Shown here one piece after another: positions 42,920 to 51,978 of a stretch of DNA of 64,000 nt. The notes under the pieces are model-generated. The model saw nothing but the letters and a program-made list of their open reading frames with translations, did no database searches and had not been told where the DNA came from. The DNA comes from CAVQCJ01 sp963771835 (GTDB taxonomy: Bacteria > Actinomycetota > Actinomycetes > Prado026), in the NCBI GenBank assembly GCA_963771835.1, contig CAVYVA010000004.1:434001-498000 (forward strand), written 5' to 3'. The stretch's first letter is position 1. Every line of letters starts with the position of its first letter. Position numbers and translations under genes: made by a program.

Positions 42920-45535
42920 TCCAGACCCGATGCCGTGGAAGAAGTGCACCGACTCGGGATCGCCGCCGTGCTCGCCGCAGACGCCCAGCTTGAGGTCCGG
43001 CCGGGTGGCCCGGCCCTCCTCGGTGGCGATCCGGACCAGCCGCCCGACCCCGTCCGCGTCGAGGGTCTCGAAGGGCGACACGGTGAACACGCCCTTCTCC
43101 AGGTAGGCGGCGAAGAACGCGGCCTCCACGTCGTCGCGGGAGAAGCCCCAGGCGGTCTGGGTCAGGTCGTTGGTCCCGAACGAGAAGAACTCGGCGACCT
43201 CGGCGATGCGGAACGCGGTCAGCGCCGCTCGCGGCAGCTCGATCATCGTGCCGACCGGGATGTGGAACGTGAGCCGCTCCCGGGCGGCGATCTCGCCCAG
43301 GATGGCGTCGATCTCGTCCTTGATCAGGTGCAGCTCCATCACCGAGCCGACCAGCGGGACCATGATCTCGACCGACGGGTGGCCGCCGGCGTGGATCCGC
43401 TCGACCACCGCCTCGGCGATCGCCCGGACCTGCAAGGCGTACAGACCGGGTACGACCAGGCCGAGCCGGACACCGCGCAGCCCCAGCATCGGGTTCGACT
43501 CGTGCAGCCGCTCCACGGCGGCCAGCAGCCGCAGGTCGGCGAGGTTGCGCTGGCCCCGCTCCTCCGCGAGCGCGACCCGGACCTTGAGCTCGGCGTGGTC
43601 GGGCAGGAACTCGTGCAGCGGCGGGTCGAGCAGCCGGATCGTGCACGGCAGACCGTCCATGGCGGCGAGCAGCCCGACGAAGTCGTCGCGCTGCAGCGGG
43701 AGCAGGGCGTCCAGCGCCTCGTCCCGCTCGGGTCCGGTCTCGGACAGGATGACCCGCTCGATGAGGACCCGGCGGTCGCCCAGGAACATGTGCTCGGTCC
43801 GGCACAGGCCGATGCCGGCCGCACCCAGCGCCCGGGCCCGGGCGGCGTCCTCGGCGGTGTCGGCGTTCGCCCGCACCCCCAGCCGCCGGGCGCCGTCGGC
43901 GTGCGCGAGCAGCCGGTCGACAGCGCGGACCAGCTCCCCGGTCTGCTCGTCCGCGCCGACCAGCGCGGCGTCCAGGCCGTGCTCGAGGTAGGAGGCGACC
44001 GGCGACGGCACCACCGCCAGCTCGCCGGAGAACACCTCGCCGGTCGACCCGTCGATCGACAGGACGTCGCCGGCGTTGATGACGAAGTCGCCGGCCCGGG
44101 CCCGTCGGGTGGTCGCGTCGACGTCCAGCTCCTCGGCGCCGCAGACCGCAGTCTTGCCCATGCCGCGCGCGACGACGGCGGCGTGCGAGGTCTTGCCGCC
44201 ACGGCTGGTGAGGATGCCGGCGGCGGCGATCATGCCCTCGAGGTCGTCCGGGTTCGTCTCCCGGCGGACCAGGATCACGGCCTCGCCGGCGGCGGCCATC
44301 GCGACCGCCGTCTCGGAGTCGAACACCGCCTTGCCCACCGCGGCGCCCGGTGAGGCGGCCACGCCCCTGGTGACGACCACGCGGTCCGCGGCAGCGTCGA
44401 ACTGCGGGAACATCAGCTGCATCAGCTGCTTGCCGGTGACCCGGTCCAGCGCCTCGTCCAGGGTGATCAGCTGCTCGTCCACGAGCTGGGTCGCGATCCG
44501 GAACGCCGCGGCCGCGGTGCGCTTGCCCACCCGGGTCTGCAGCATCCACAGCTTGCCGCGCTCGATCGTGAACTCGATGTCGCACAGGTCCCGGTAGTGG
44601 GTCTCCAGCCGGCGCATGATCTGCCGCAGCTGGTCGTACGAGGTGGGGTCGAGGCGGCCGAGGTCCTCGAGCGAGAGCGTGTTGCGGATGCCGGCGACGA
44701 CGTCCTCGCCCTGCGCGTTGGTGAGGTAGTCGCCGTACACGCCGGGCCGGCCGCTGGCCGGGTCGCGGGTGAAGCACACGCCGGTGCCCGAGGTGTCGCC
44801 GAGGTTGCCGAACACCATCGTGCAGATGTTGACCGCGGTGCCCAGGTCGTTGGGGATCCGCTCGCGGCGCCGGTACAGCCGGGCGCGCGGGGTGTTCCAC
44901 GAGTCGAACACCGCGCGCATCGCCAGGTCGAGCTGCTCGCGCGGGTCCTGCGGGAACTCCCGGCCGGCCTCCTCCAAGACGATGCCCTTGAAGACCTCCA
45001 CCAGCGTCTTGAGGTCACCGGCGTCCAGGTCGACGTCGCTGCTGACCCCCCGGGCCTGCTTGGCCGCGTCCAGCGCGCCCGCGAACCGCCCCCCGTCGAT
45101 GGCCAGCACGGTCTTGCCGAACATCTGCACGAGCCGCCGGTAGGAGTCCCAGGCGAACCGCTCGTCGCCGGCGGCCGCCGCGAGCCCGTCGACGGAGTAG
45201 TCGTTGAGCCCGACGTTGAGGACGGTCTCCATCATCCCGGGCATCGAGTACTTCGCGCCGGAGCGGACCGACACGAGCAACGGGTCCACGGAGTCGCCGA
45301 GCCGGCGGGTGATCTGGTCCTCCAGGCGGCGCAGCGCCATGGTCACCTGCACGCGCAGCTCGGCCGGCTCCGAGCCGTGCTGCAGGTACGAGCGGCAGGC
45401 CTCGGTGGTGATGGTGAACCCGGGCGGGACCGGCAGGCCGATCCTGGTCATCTCCGCGAGGTTGGCGCCCTTCCCGCCCAGCAGGTCCTTGAGGTCCTTG
45501 TCGCCCTCCACGAAGTCGTACACGTACTGGGTCAT
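42841..45535 (-). pseudogene. ppdK: pyruvate phosphate dikinase, one frameshift near the C-terminus
   Basis: About 897 residues when one extra base (a at 42925, coding strand gggtctgg) is skipped. Without skipping, the last 25 residues are nonsense; with it they read LDYVSCSPFRVPVARLEAGRA, the standard end. It starts MTQYVYDFVEGDKDL with GGAGG 9 bases upstream. It has the ATP-grasp domain (GGKGANLAEM), the swivelling phosphohistidine domain (TSRGGKTSHAAVVARGMGKT) and the TIM-barrel with GTNDLTQTAWGFSRDD. It interconverts pyruvate and PEP using AMP/PPi. The frame break looks like a sequence error. Confidence 0.87.
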
Positions 45536-45655
45536 CCCCGGTCGCCTCCAGTCCACCGCCGCGCCTGCGGGACCCCACTGTCGCAGGTCGACCGGCCGGG
45601 CCGGCCCCCGGGTTCGACCGGGAATGCTCCCATCCGTCCGCCGCCCCGGGAGCGC

Positions 45656-46474
45656 TCAGCCGGCCGCGAAGCCGAGCCGGCGGGACACCTCGTCGGCCGC
45701 CGTTCGCACCGCCGCGCCGAGCTCGGGCAGCCGCGCCCTGGGCAGGCGGAACACGGGGCCGGACGCGCTCAACGACGCGACGACGGTGCCGCTCAGGTCG
45801 CGCACCGGCGAAGCCACCGCCACCAGACCGAGCTCGAACTCCTCGAACGCCGTCGCGTACCCGCGCTCGCGGACCGCAGCCAGCTCGTTCAACAGCTGGT
45901 CCACGTCCGTCAGCGTCCCGTCGGTGAACTGGGCCAGCGGTTCCTCGAGCAGCTCGCGCTGACGCCACTCGGGCAGGAACGCGATCAGCGCCTTGCCGTT
46001 CGACGTGCAGTGCAGCGGGATCCGCCGGCCGACCCAGTTGTGCAGCTGGAGCGCGGACGTGCCGGCCACCTGGTCCAGGTAGAGCGCGTCGTGCCCGGAC
46101 AGGATCGCGATGTTGATCGTCTCGTCGAGCTCGCGCGCCAGCGCCTCGATGACCGGGCGCGCCTGCTGGGTGACGTCGAACCGGGCGGCGGTCGCGCCGG
46201 CCAGCCGCAGCACCCCCAGGCCGAGCCGGTACTTGCCGCGCTCGGAGTTCTGGTCGACCAGGCCGCGCGCCTCCAGCACGGAGACCAGCCGGAACGCGGT
46301 GGACTTGTGCACCCCCAGCTCGAGGGCGATCTCGGTGACCCCGGCGTCGCCGCGCCTGGCCAGGATCTCCAGGACGCTGATCGCCCGGTCCACCGACTGG
46401 ACGGCGGCGGGGGCCGGGGCCGCGGGGCGCACGCCGTCCGCACCGTGGTTGCGCTCGCTCACGGACTCGCTCAC
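45656..46474 (-). CDS. IclR-family transcriptional regulator, divergent from purU
   Basis: 272 residues from a GTG. N-terminal winged helix (about 25-85: QSVDRAISVLEILARRG, then GVHKSTAFRLVSVLEARGLV) and C-terminal IclR ligand-binding domain with VAGTSALQLHNWVGRRIPLHC and SNGKALIAFLP. IclR proteins sense small organic acids or amines. It is transcribed away from purU, with a 7+7 inverted repeat in the shared region, so it probably controls purU. The small distance to ppdK (121 bases) may allow one transcript. Confidence 0.9.
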   Translation of the reverse strand: MSESVSERNHGADGVRPAAPAPAAVQSVDRAISVLEILARRGDAGVTEIALELGVHKSTAFRLVSVLEARGLVDQNSERGKYRLGLGVLRLAGATAARFDVTQQARPVIEALARELDETINIAILSGHDALYLDQVAGTSALQLHNWVGRRIPLHCTSNGKALIAFLPEWRQRELLEEPLAQFTDGTLTDVDQLLNELAAVRERGYATAFEEFELGLVAVASPVRDLSGTVVASLSASGPVFRLPRARLPELGAAVRTAADEVSRRLGFAAG

Positions 46475-46517
46475 GCTGTGCGCACTTCCATGGCCCCCGG
46501 GTTCCTAGGTCTGGCCA

Positions 46518-46543
46518 GGACGGTGTTGCGTATCGTACCGTCC
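46518..46543. promoter_or_regulatory. candidate IclR operator between regulator and purU
   Basis: Inverted repeat GGACGGT-N12-ACCGTCC containing GTTGCGTATCGTAC. It lies about 44 bases upstream of the regulator start and about 100 bases before purU. Symmetry and place suggest an operator, and the match to this protein is inference. Confidence 0.5.
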
Positions 46544-46644
46544 GTTGTGCCAGCCGCAACGGGTCTGGCACGGCGAGGCGACGAACGAGCGCCTCCAGCC
46601 CGTGACCTCCGCAGCTCGCGCTGCCGCCCCGGAGAGACGTCCCG

Positions 46645-47535
46645 ATGACCCCGCCCAGCTCGCCGGCCACCCCGGAGTTCGTCCTCACCCTGTCCTGCAC
46701 CGACGTGCCCGGGATCGTCTACGCGGTCTCCAGCTTCCTCGTCCAGCATCGCTGCTCGATCGTGCAGAGCCAGCAGTTCGGCGACCACGAGTCCGGGCTC
46801 TTCTTCATGCGCGTGCACTTCGAGAGCACCGACCCGGCCGCAGACGTGGACGCCCTGCGCACCGACTTCGCCTGGGTCGGCGACTCGTTCCAGATGGGCT
46901 GGCAGCTGCGCGAGGCGGCGGCCCGGCAGCGGGTGCTGCTGATGGTTTCGAAGTTCGGCCACTGCCTGAACGACCTGCTCTTCCGGCACAGCACCGGCTC
47001 GCTGGCCATCGACATCCCGGCGGTCGTGTCCAACCACCGCGACTTCGAGCCGCTGGCGACGACGTACGGGATCCCGTTCCACCACATCCCGGTGGGTGAC
47101 GGGACCGACGGCACGTTCACCAAAGGCGAGGCCGAGGCCCGGCTGCTCGAGCTTGTGGACTCCGAGCGGGTCGACCTCGTGGTCCTCGCCCGGTACATGC
47201 AGGTGCTGTCGGACGACCTGTGCAAGCAGCTCGAGGGGCGGGCCATCAACATCCACCACTCGTTCCTGCCGAGCTTCAAGGGCGCCCGCCCGTACCACCA
47301 GGCGCACGCCCGCGGCGTCAAGCTGATCGGCGCGACGGCGCACTACGTGACCGGCGACCTCGACGAGGGCCCGATCATCGAGCAGGAGGTGGCCAGGGTG
47401 GACCACGCCCTGGACGCCGACCACCTGGTCACGGTCGGGCGCGACGTGGAGTGCCAGGCTTTGGCCCGCGCGGTCAAGTGGCACACCGAGAGCCGGGTGC
47501 TGCTCAACGGCAACCGCACCGTCGTCTTCCACTGA
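46645..47535 (+). CDS. purU: formyltetrahydrofolate deformylase
   Basis: 296 residues: an N-terminal ACT domain (about 10-90, FVLTLSCTDVPGIVYAVSS) and a formyltransferase-like catalytic domain with VSKFGHCLNDLL, the catalytic INIHHSFLPSF (Asn/His) and TGDLDEGPIIEQ (Asp). It hydrolyses 10-formyl-THF to formate and THF. Next to the corrinoid methyltransferase cluster it would be the exit of an oxidative one-carbon route that regenerates THF. It is convergent with the mttB-like gene (36 bases between the stops). Confidence 0.95.
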   Translation: MTPPSSPATPEFVLTLSCTDVPGIVYAVSSFLVQHRCSIVQSQQFGDHESGLFFMRVHFESTDPAADVDALRTDFAWVGDSFQMGWQLREAAARQRVLLMVSKFGHCLNDLLFRHSTGSLAIDIPAVVSNHRDFEPLATTYGIPFHHIPVGDGTDGTFTKGEAEARLLELVDSERVDLVVLARYMQVLSDDLCKQLEGRAINIHHSFLPSFKGARPYHQAHARGVKLIGATAHYVTGDLDEGPIIEQEVARVDHALDADHLVTVGRDVECQALARAVKWHTESRVLLNGNRTVVFH

Positions 47536-47571
47536 CCCCGCCGGGTCCCGCGGTGCGGGAGACGGCGCAGG

Positions 47572-49011
47572 TCAGTCGCCGAGCTCTTTGCGGCGACGGG
47601 TGACGTAGGCCTCGAGCTCGGCCCGGATGCCCTCGTCGAGCGGCGGCTGCTCGTACTCGTCGAGCGTCTTGCGCCAGATGTCGCCGGCGCGGACCGCCGC
47701 GTCCTTGCTGCCGTTCTTCGTCCACCGGTCGAAGTTCTCCGACGAGGACAGCAGCGGCCGGTAGAAGCAGGTCCGGAAGCGCTCGAGCGTGTGCGCGGCG
47801 CCCAGGAAGTGGCCGCCGGCGCCCACCTCGGTGTGCGCGCCGAACGCCAGCGACGCCTCGTCCACCTCGAGCGGGGTGAACTCGGCCCGCAGCATGCGCA
47901 GGATCTCGATGTCCACGATGAACTTCTCGTAGCTGGAGACCAGCCCGCCGTCGAGCCAGCCGGCCGAGTGCATCACCCAGTTCGCGCCGGCCAGGAACGT
48001 CGGCAGCATGGTCATCATGGCCTCGTACGCGGCCTGCGCATCGGGGACCTGGCTGGAGTTCAGCCCGCCGCCGGAGCGCCAGGGCAGCCCGAAGTGGCGC
48101 GCGATCTGCCCGGTGCACAGCAGGCCCAGCCCCGACTCCGGGGTGCCGAACTGCGGCGAGCCCGACTGCATGTCGATGTTCGACAGGAACGAGCCGAAGA
48201 TCACCGGGCAGCCGGGCCGGACGAGCTGGGTCAGGGCGATCCCGGTCAGCGCCTCGGCCATCTGCTGGACGAGCGTCGCGGGGATCGTCACCGGCGACAT
48301 CGCGCCCATCAGCAGGAACGGGGTCATGACGACGGGCTGGTTGGCCAGGTTGTACTCCCACATCGCGTCGAGCATGCGGTCGTCCCAGCGCAGCGGGGAG
48401 TTGCAGTTGATGAGCGAGATGCACACCGGCGTCCGCTCGATCGACTCTCGGCCGCCGAACAGGATCTCGCTCATCGCGATGGTGTCGCGGGCGTTCACGC
48501 CGGACACGACGTTGCCCATGTAGATCTTGTCGGTCAGCGTCATCAGCGCGTAGATCATGTCCATGTGCCGCGAGTCGAGCGGGGTGTCGTTCGGCTCGCA
48601 GATCACCCCGCCTGCGCTGTCGAGCTCGGGGAAGGACTGGGCGAGGCGGCTGAACCGGCGGAAGTCCTCCATCGTCGCGTCCCGCCGGACGTCGCCCTCG
48701 CGCACGAACGGCGGGCCGTACACGCCGCTGAAGACCATGTTCTGGCCACCGATGTGGACGGTGTTGGCCGGGTTGCGGGCCTGGACGTCGAACTCCCGCG
48801 GCGCCTTGGCGACCTGCGCGAGCACCCAGTCCGGGTCGAACTTGACGTTGTTGCCGTCGACCGCCTGACCCGCGTCGCGGAACAGGTCGAGGGCCTCGGG
48901 CTTGAGGAACTCGATCCCGATCTCGGACACGATCCGGCGCCAGCCCGCGTCGAGGGTGGCCATGGCATCGACCGAGAGGACCTCGTACCTGGGCATCCGG
49001 TTGACGAACAT
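47572..49011 (-). CDS. MttB-superfamily (non-pyrrolysine) corrinoid methyltransferase
   Basis: 479 residues of the trimethylamine-methyltransferase family TIM barrel. Recognisable segments are VHIGGQNMVFSGVYGPPFV, EPNDTPLDSRHMDMIYALM, GNVVSGVNARDTIAM, MGAMSPVTIPATLVQQ and GAHTEVGAGGHFLGAAHTLERF. No in-frame amber codon occurs, so it is not a pyrrolysine enzyme. Non-Pyl members act on quaternary amines such as glycine betaine, proline betaine or carnitine, moving one methyl to a corrinoid protein. The gene is divergent from the IclR-corrinoid protein operon and shares its operator. A betaine-type importer lies 13 kb away. Confidence 0.9.
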   Translation of the reverse strand: MFVNRMPRYEVLSVDAMATLDAGWRRIVSEIGIEFLKPEALDLFRDAGQAVDGNNVKFDPDWVLAQVAKAPREFDVQARNPANTVHIGGQNMVFSGVYGPPFVREGDVRRDATMEDFRRFSRLAQSFPELDSAGGVICEPNDTPLDSRHMDMIYALMTLTDKIYMGNVVSGVNARDTIAMSEILFGGRESIERTPVCISLINCNSPLRWDDRMLDAMWEYNLANQPVVMTPFLLMGAMSPVTIPATLVQQMAEALTGIALTQLVRPGCPVIFGSFLSNIDMQSGSPQFGTPESGLGLLCTGQIARHFGLPWRSGGGLNSSQVPDAQAAYEAMMTMLPTFLAGANWVMHSAGWLDGGLVSSYEKFIVDIEILRMLRAEFTPLEVDEASLAFGAHTEVGAGGHFLGAAHTLERFRTCFYRPLLSSSENFDRWTKNGSKDAAVRAGDIWRKTLDEYEQPPLDEGIRAELEAYVTRRRKELGD

Positions 49012-49058
49012 CCACGCCTCCTTGACCTGCGGTTGGGCGCGATCCTACTATCAACATC

Positions 49059-49074
49059 TGGAACAGTCGTTCCA
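49059..49074. promoter_or_regulatory. IclR operator between the mttB-like gene and the iclR operon
   Basis: Perfect palindrome TGGAAC-agtc-GTTCCA, with an additional TATGGAAC half-site at 49078-49085. It lies 48 bases upstream of the methyltransferase start and about 40 bases before the regulator start. TGGAAx/xTTCCA palindromes are typical of IclR-family sites. Confidence 0.65.
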
Positions 49075-49112
49075 TGATATGGAACTCTTCCCCGGCGAAC
49101 GAGGCCCACCGC

Positions 49113-49943
49113 ATGAGCACGCAGACCGGCACCCAGGCGGTCGACCGCGCCGCCGAGCTGCTGGTGCGCATCGTCGAGGCCGACGGCCCGGTCAGCTTCG
49201 GCTCCATCACCGAAGCGAGCGGCCTGCCCAAGAGCACCACCTCCCGGCTGCTCGGCGCTCTGGAACGGCACGCCCTGCTGGAGCGCGACCGCGACGGCGC
49301 CCTGCGCCCGGGCACGGTGCTGACCCGGTACGCGCGCCGGGCCAGCGCCACCGACCAGCTGGTCGCGACCGCCCGCCCGTTCCTGGAGGAGCTCGGCCGC
49401 AGCACCGGGGAGACGGTGAACCTCGCCGTCCCTGGTGCCGGCGCCGTCGAGCAGATCGACCAGGTCGACTCGTCGTACCTGCTCGGCGCCACCAACTGGG
49501 TCGGCCTCGACGTCCCGTTCCACTGCTCGGCGCTGGGCAAGGTCTTCCTCGCGCACCGCGTGGTCGGCCTCCCGCCCGGACGGCTCGAGCAGCGCACCGG
49601 CCGCACCATCACCACCCGCGAGGCCCTGACCGCCGAGCTGGAGCTGGTCCGCCGCAGCGGCTACGCCGTGGCCGACGAGGAGCTCGAGCCCGGGCTGGTG
49701 GCGATCGCCGCGCCGGTGCACGACTCCGCGGGGCAGGTGGTCGCCGCCGTGTCGGTGTCCGGGCCCTCGATGCGGCTGACCGCGGACCGGATCGTCACCG
49801 TCGCCGGGCTCACCATGCGGTCGGCGGCGCTGCTGTCCGCGGTCCTCGGCTTCGACCCGCGCGCGGCGACCACCCAGAGCACCCGGAACGCCCAGAGCAC
49901 CCGGACCACCCAGCCGGCCCGGCACCAGGAAGGTGCAGCATGA
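49113..49943 (+). CDS. IclR-family regulator of the corrinoid demethylation operon
   Basis: 276 residues from the ATG at 49113 with GAGG 8 bases upstream. Winged helix (about 8-70: AVDRAAELLVRIVEADG, GLPKSTTSRLLGALERHAL) and IclR effector domain (VEQIDQVDSSYLLGATNWVG, LDVPFHCSALGKVFLAH). It is the first gene of the operon and overlaps the corrinoid protein gene (ATGA). The palindrome upstream suggests autoregulation and joint control of the divergent methyltransferase. The C-terminal STRNAQSTRTTQPARHQ tail is low complexity from a short DNA repeat. Confidence 0.92.
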   Translation: MSTQTGTQAVDRAAELLVRIVEADGPVSFGSITEASGLPKSTTSRLLGALERHALLERDRDGALRPGTVLTRYARRASATDQLVATARPFLEELGRSTGETVNLAVPGAGAVEQIDQVDSSYLLGATNWVGLDVPFHCSALGKVFLAHRVVGLPPGRLEQRTGRTITTREALTAELELVRRSGYAVADEELEPGLVAIAAPVHDSAGQVVAAVSVSGPSMRLTADRIVTVAGLTMRSAALLSAVLGFDPRAATTQSTRNAQSTRTTQPARHQEGAA

Positions 49944-50605
49944 CGCACGACGAGATCCTCAAAGGCCTGTACGACCAGACGCTGGTCGGCAACGCGCCCG
50001 AGGTCCTGGCCCTGACCCAGCAGGGCCTGGCCGAGGGGCTCGGCCCGGAGACGATCCTGTTCGACGCGCTGATCCCCTCGCTGGAGGAGGTCGGCGCCCG
50101 CTTCGAGCGGGGCGACTTCTTCGTCCCGGAGATGCTCATCGCGGGCAAGGCGATGGCCGGGGCGCTCGAGGTGCTCCGGCCGCTGCTGGCGCAGACCGGC
50201 GCCGAGACTGTCGGCAAGTTCGTGATGGGCACGGTCAAGGGCGACGTGCACGACATCGGCAAGAACCTGGTGAACATCATGCTCGAGGGCGCCGGGTTCG
50301 AGGTCATCGACCTCGGCGTGCAGGTCGCGCCGGAGAAGTTCATCGCGGCCATCGAGGAGCACGAGCCGGACATCGTCGGGTTCTCCGCGTTCCTCACCAC
50401 GACGATGCCGATGTTCAAGGCCAACATCAACGCGCTGGAGAAGGCGGGCCTGCGCGACAAGGTCATCGTCATGGTCGGTGGCGCGCCGGTGACCCAGGAG
50501 TACGCGGACGCGGTGGGCGCCGACGGCTACGCCGCCGACGCGTCGCAGGCGGTCAAGCTGGCCAAGGAGCTCATCCACAAGCGCCGCACCTCGGTCCCGG
50601 TCTGA
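49940..50605 (+). CDS. corrinoid (cobalamin-binding) methyl-carrier protein
   Basis: 221 residues of the MtbC/MtgC type. Helical cap domain (about 5-90, ALIPSLEEVGARFERGDFFVPEM), then a Rossmann cobalamin domain with the His-on ligand loop GTVKGDVHDIGKNLVNIML (Asp-x-His-x-x-Gly) and VGFSAFLTTTMPMFK, VMVGGAPV. It accepts the methyl group from the MttB-like enzyme and gives it to the pterin methyltransferase. The gene order regulator-corrinoid protein-MetV-MTHFR-methyltransferase-activator is tightly coupled. Confidence 0.95.
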   Translation: MTHDEILKGLYDQTLVGNAPEVLALTQQGLAEGLGPETILFDALIPSLEEVGARFERGDFFVPEMLIAGKAMAGALEVLRPLLAQTGAETVGKFVMGTVKGDVHDIGKNLVNIMLEGAGFEVIDLGVQVAPEKFIAAIEEHEPDIVGFSAFLTTTMPMFKANINALEKAGLRDKVIVMVGGAPVTQEYADAVGADGYAADASQAVKLAKELIHKRRTSVPV

Positions 50606-50632
50606 GCGGCACGGAGCCACCGGACGCCGCTG

Positions 50633-51022
50633 ATGAAGCTCTTGCCGATCGTCGAGCACGCCGTGAAGGGACCGGTGTGGGACTGCCGCATGTGCGGGCA
50701 GTGCGTCCTGCACGCGACCGGCATGACCTGTCCGATGACGTGCCCGAAGACGTTGCGCAACGGGCCGTGCGGCGGCGTCCGCGAGGACGGCCGCTGCGAG
50801 GTCGACCCGACGATGCGGTGCGTGTGGCTGAAGGCGTACGAGCGGTCCCGGGACCTGCCGCTGCTGCCCCGCGTCTGGCGGGAGGAGTTCAACCACCTGC
50901 GGCCCCCGGTGGACAACCAGCTGCGCGGGGACTCCTCGTGGGTCAACCTCGTGACCGGCCGCGACCGGCAGACCCCGGCCGGCTGGGCCGCGTCCGAGCA
51001 CGCGGCGGCGGACCAGCCGTGA
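50633..51022 (+). CDS. MetV-like cysteine-rich partner of methylene-THF reductase
   Basis: 129 residues with eight cysteines in the conserved methylene-THF reductase C-terminal module: CRMCGQCVLHATGMTCPMTC, NGPCGGVREDGRC and TMRCVW. The module binds zinc or an Fe-S cluster and in acetogens (MetV) supports the MetF reductase. The stop overlaps the GTG of the reductase gene. The last ~50 residues are proline-rich and not conserved. A role in electron transfer to or from the reductase is inferred. Confidence 0.88.
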   Translation: MKLLPIVEHAVKGPVWDCRMCGQCVLHATGMTCPMTCPKTLRNGPCGGVREDGRCEVDPTMRCVWLKAYERSRDLPLLPRVWREEFNHLRPPVDNQLRGDSSWVNLVTGRDRQTPAGWAASEHAAADQP

Positions 51023-51978
51023 GCCGCTTCGAGGAGCTCGTCCGCACGCCGGGGGCGAGGGTCGTCACGGCCGAGATGCCGCTGTTCGACACCGGCGGCT
51101 TCGACGCCGTGCAGGCGCACCTGGACCGGCTGATGCCGTACGTGGACGCGATCAACGCGACCGACAACGCGGCCGCGCACGCGCACTGCTCGAACGTCGC
51201 GATGGCGGTCGCGATGGCCCGCCTCGGCGCGGAGCCGATCATGCAGGTCGTCTGCCGGGACAAGAACCGGCTCGCGCTGCAGTCCGACATCGTCGGCGCC
51301 AGCATGTTCGGCGTCGAGAACATCTGCTGCCTGACCGGCGACGACGTGACCGCCGGCGACGAGCCGGCCGCGCGCCGGGTGTTCGACCTCGACGGACCAC
51401 AGCTGGTCCGGCTGGCCACCACCCTGGCCGCGGGGACCTACCTGTCCGGTCGCCGGCTCGACCCCGCGCCGCACCTGTTCGTCGGGGCGGTGGAGAACCC
51501 GGCGGCACCGCCGTTCGCCTACCGGGCCGAGCGCACGGTGAAGAAGCTCGAGGCCGGGGCCCGGTTCTTCCAGCTGCAGATCTGCTTCCACCCGGACCGG
51601 CTCGAGGCGTTCATGGCCGAGGTCGTCCGGCTCGGGGTCGCCGCGCGCGCGGCGTTCCTGCCGACCGTGTGCCTGGTCAAGGGAGCCCGGGCGCTGCGGT
51701 TCATGCACGACCACGTGCCCGGCATCGACGTCCCGGCGGACACGATCGCGCGGGTCGAGGCCGCGGCGGACCCGGCCGAGGAGGCCTACCAGGTCGTGCT
51801 CGAGCAGGCGCGGCACGCGCTGGCCCAGCCCGGTGTCCGCGGGATCCACATCACCGACTTCCGGCACGACGACAGCGTCGCCCGGATCGTCACCGACCTG
51901 GGGCTGGCCGACCGCCGCCGGCACCGGACCGACCCCGACGAGGAGAGCGATGCACACGGTTCTGCGTTCGCCGTCTAA
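51019..51978 (+). CDS. methylenetetrahydrofolate reductase (MetF-like)
   Basis: 319 residues from a GTG overlapping the MetV-like stop. TIM-barrel reductase of the MetF superfamily: VTAEMPLFDTGGFDAVQAHL, INATDNAAAHAHCSNVAMAV, MQVVCRDKNRLALQSDI and LTGDDVTAGDEPAA. It interconverts methyl-THF and methylene-THF; in this operon the oxidative direction is implied. It is not the primary biosynthetic MetF type but the one found with corrinoid methyltransferases and MetV. Its 3' end overlaps the next gene by 29 bases. Confidence 0.9.
   Translation: MSRFEELVRTPGARVVTAEMPLFDTGGFDAVQAHLDRLMPYVDAINATDNAAAHAHCSNVAMAVAMARLGAEPIMQVVCRDKNRLALQSDIVGASMFGVENICCLTGDDVTAGDEPAARRVFDLDGPQLVRLATTLAAGTYLSGRRLDPAPHLFVGAVENPAAPPFAYRAERTVKKLEAGARFFQLQICFHPDRLEAFMAEVVRLGVAARAAFLPTVCLVKGARALRFMHDHVPGIDVPADTIARVEAAADPAEEAYQVVLEQARHALAQPGVRGIHITDFRHDDSVARIVTDLGLADRRRHRTDPDEESDAHGSAFAV

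Noticed and set aside
47572..49011. Pyrrolysine-containing trimethylamine methyltransferase
   Set aside because: The gene is 479 codons without an in-frame amber codon, and no pyl genes are visible. It is a non-pyrrolysine family member.
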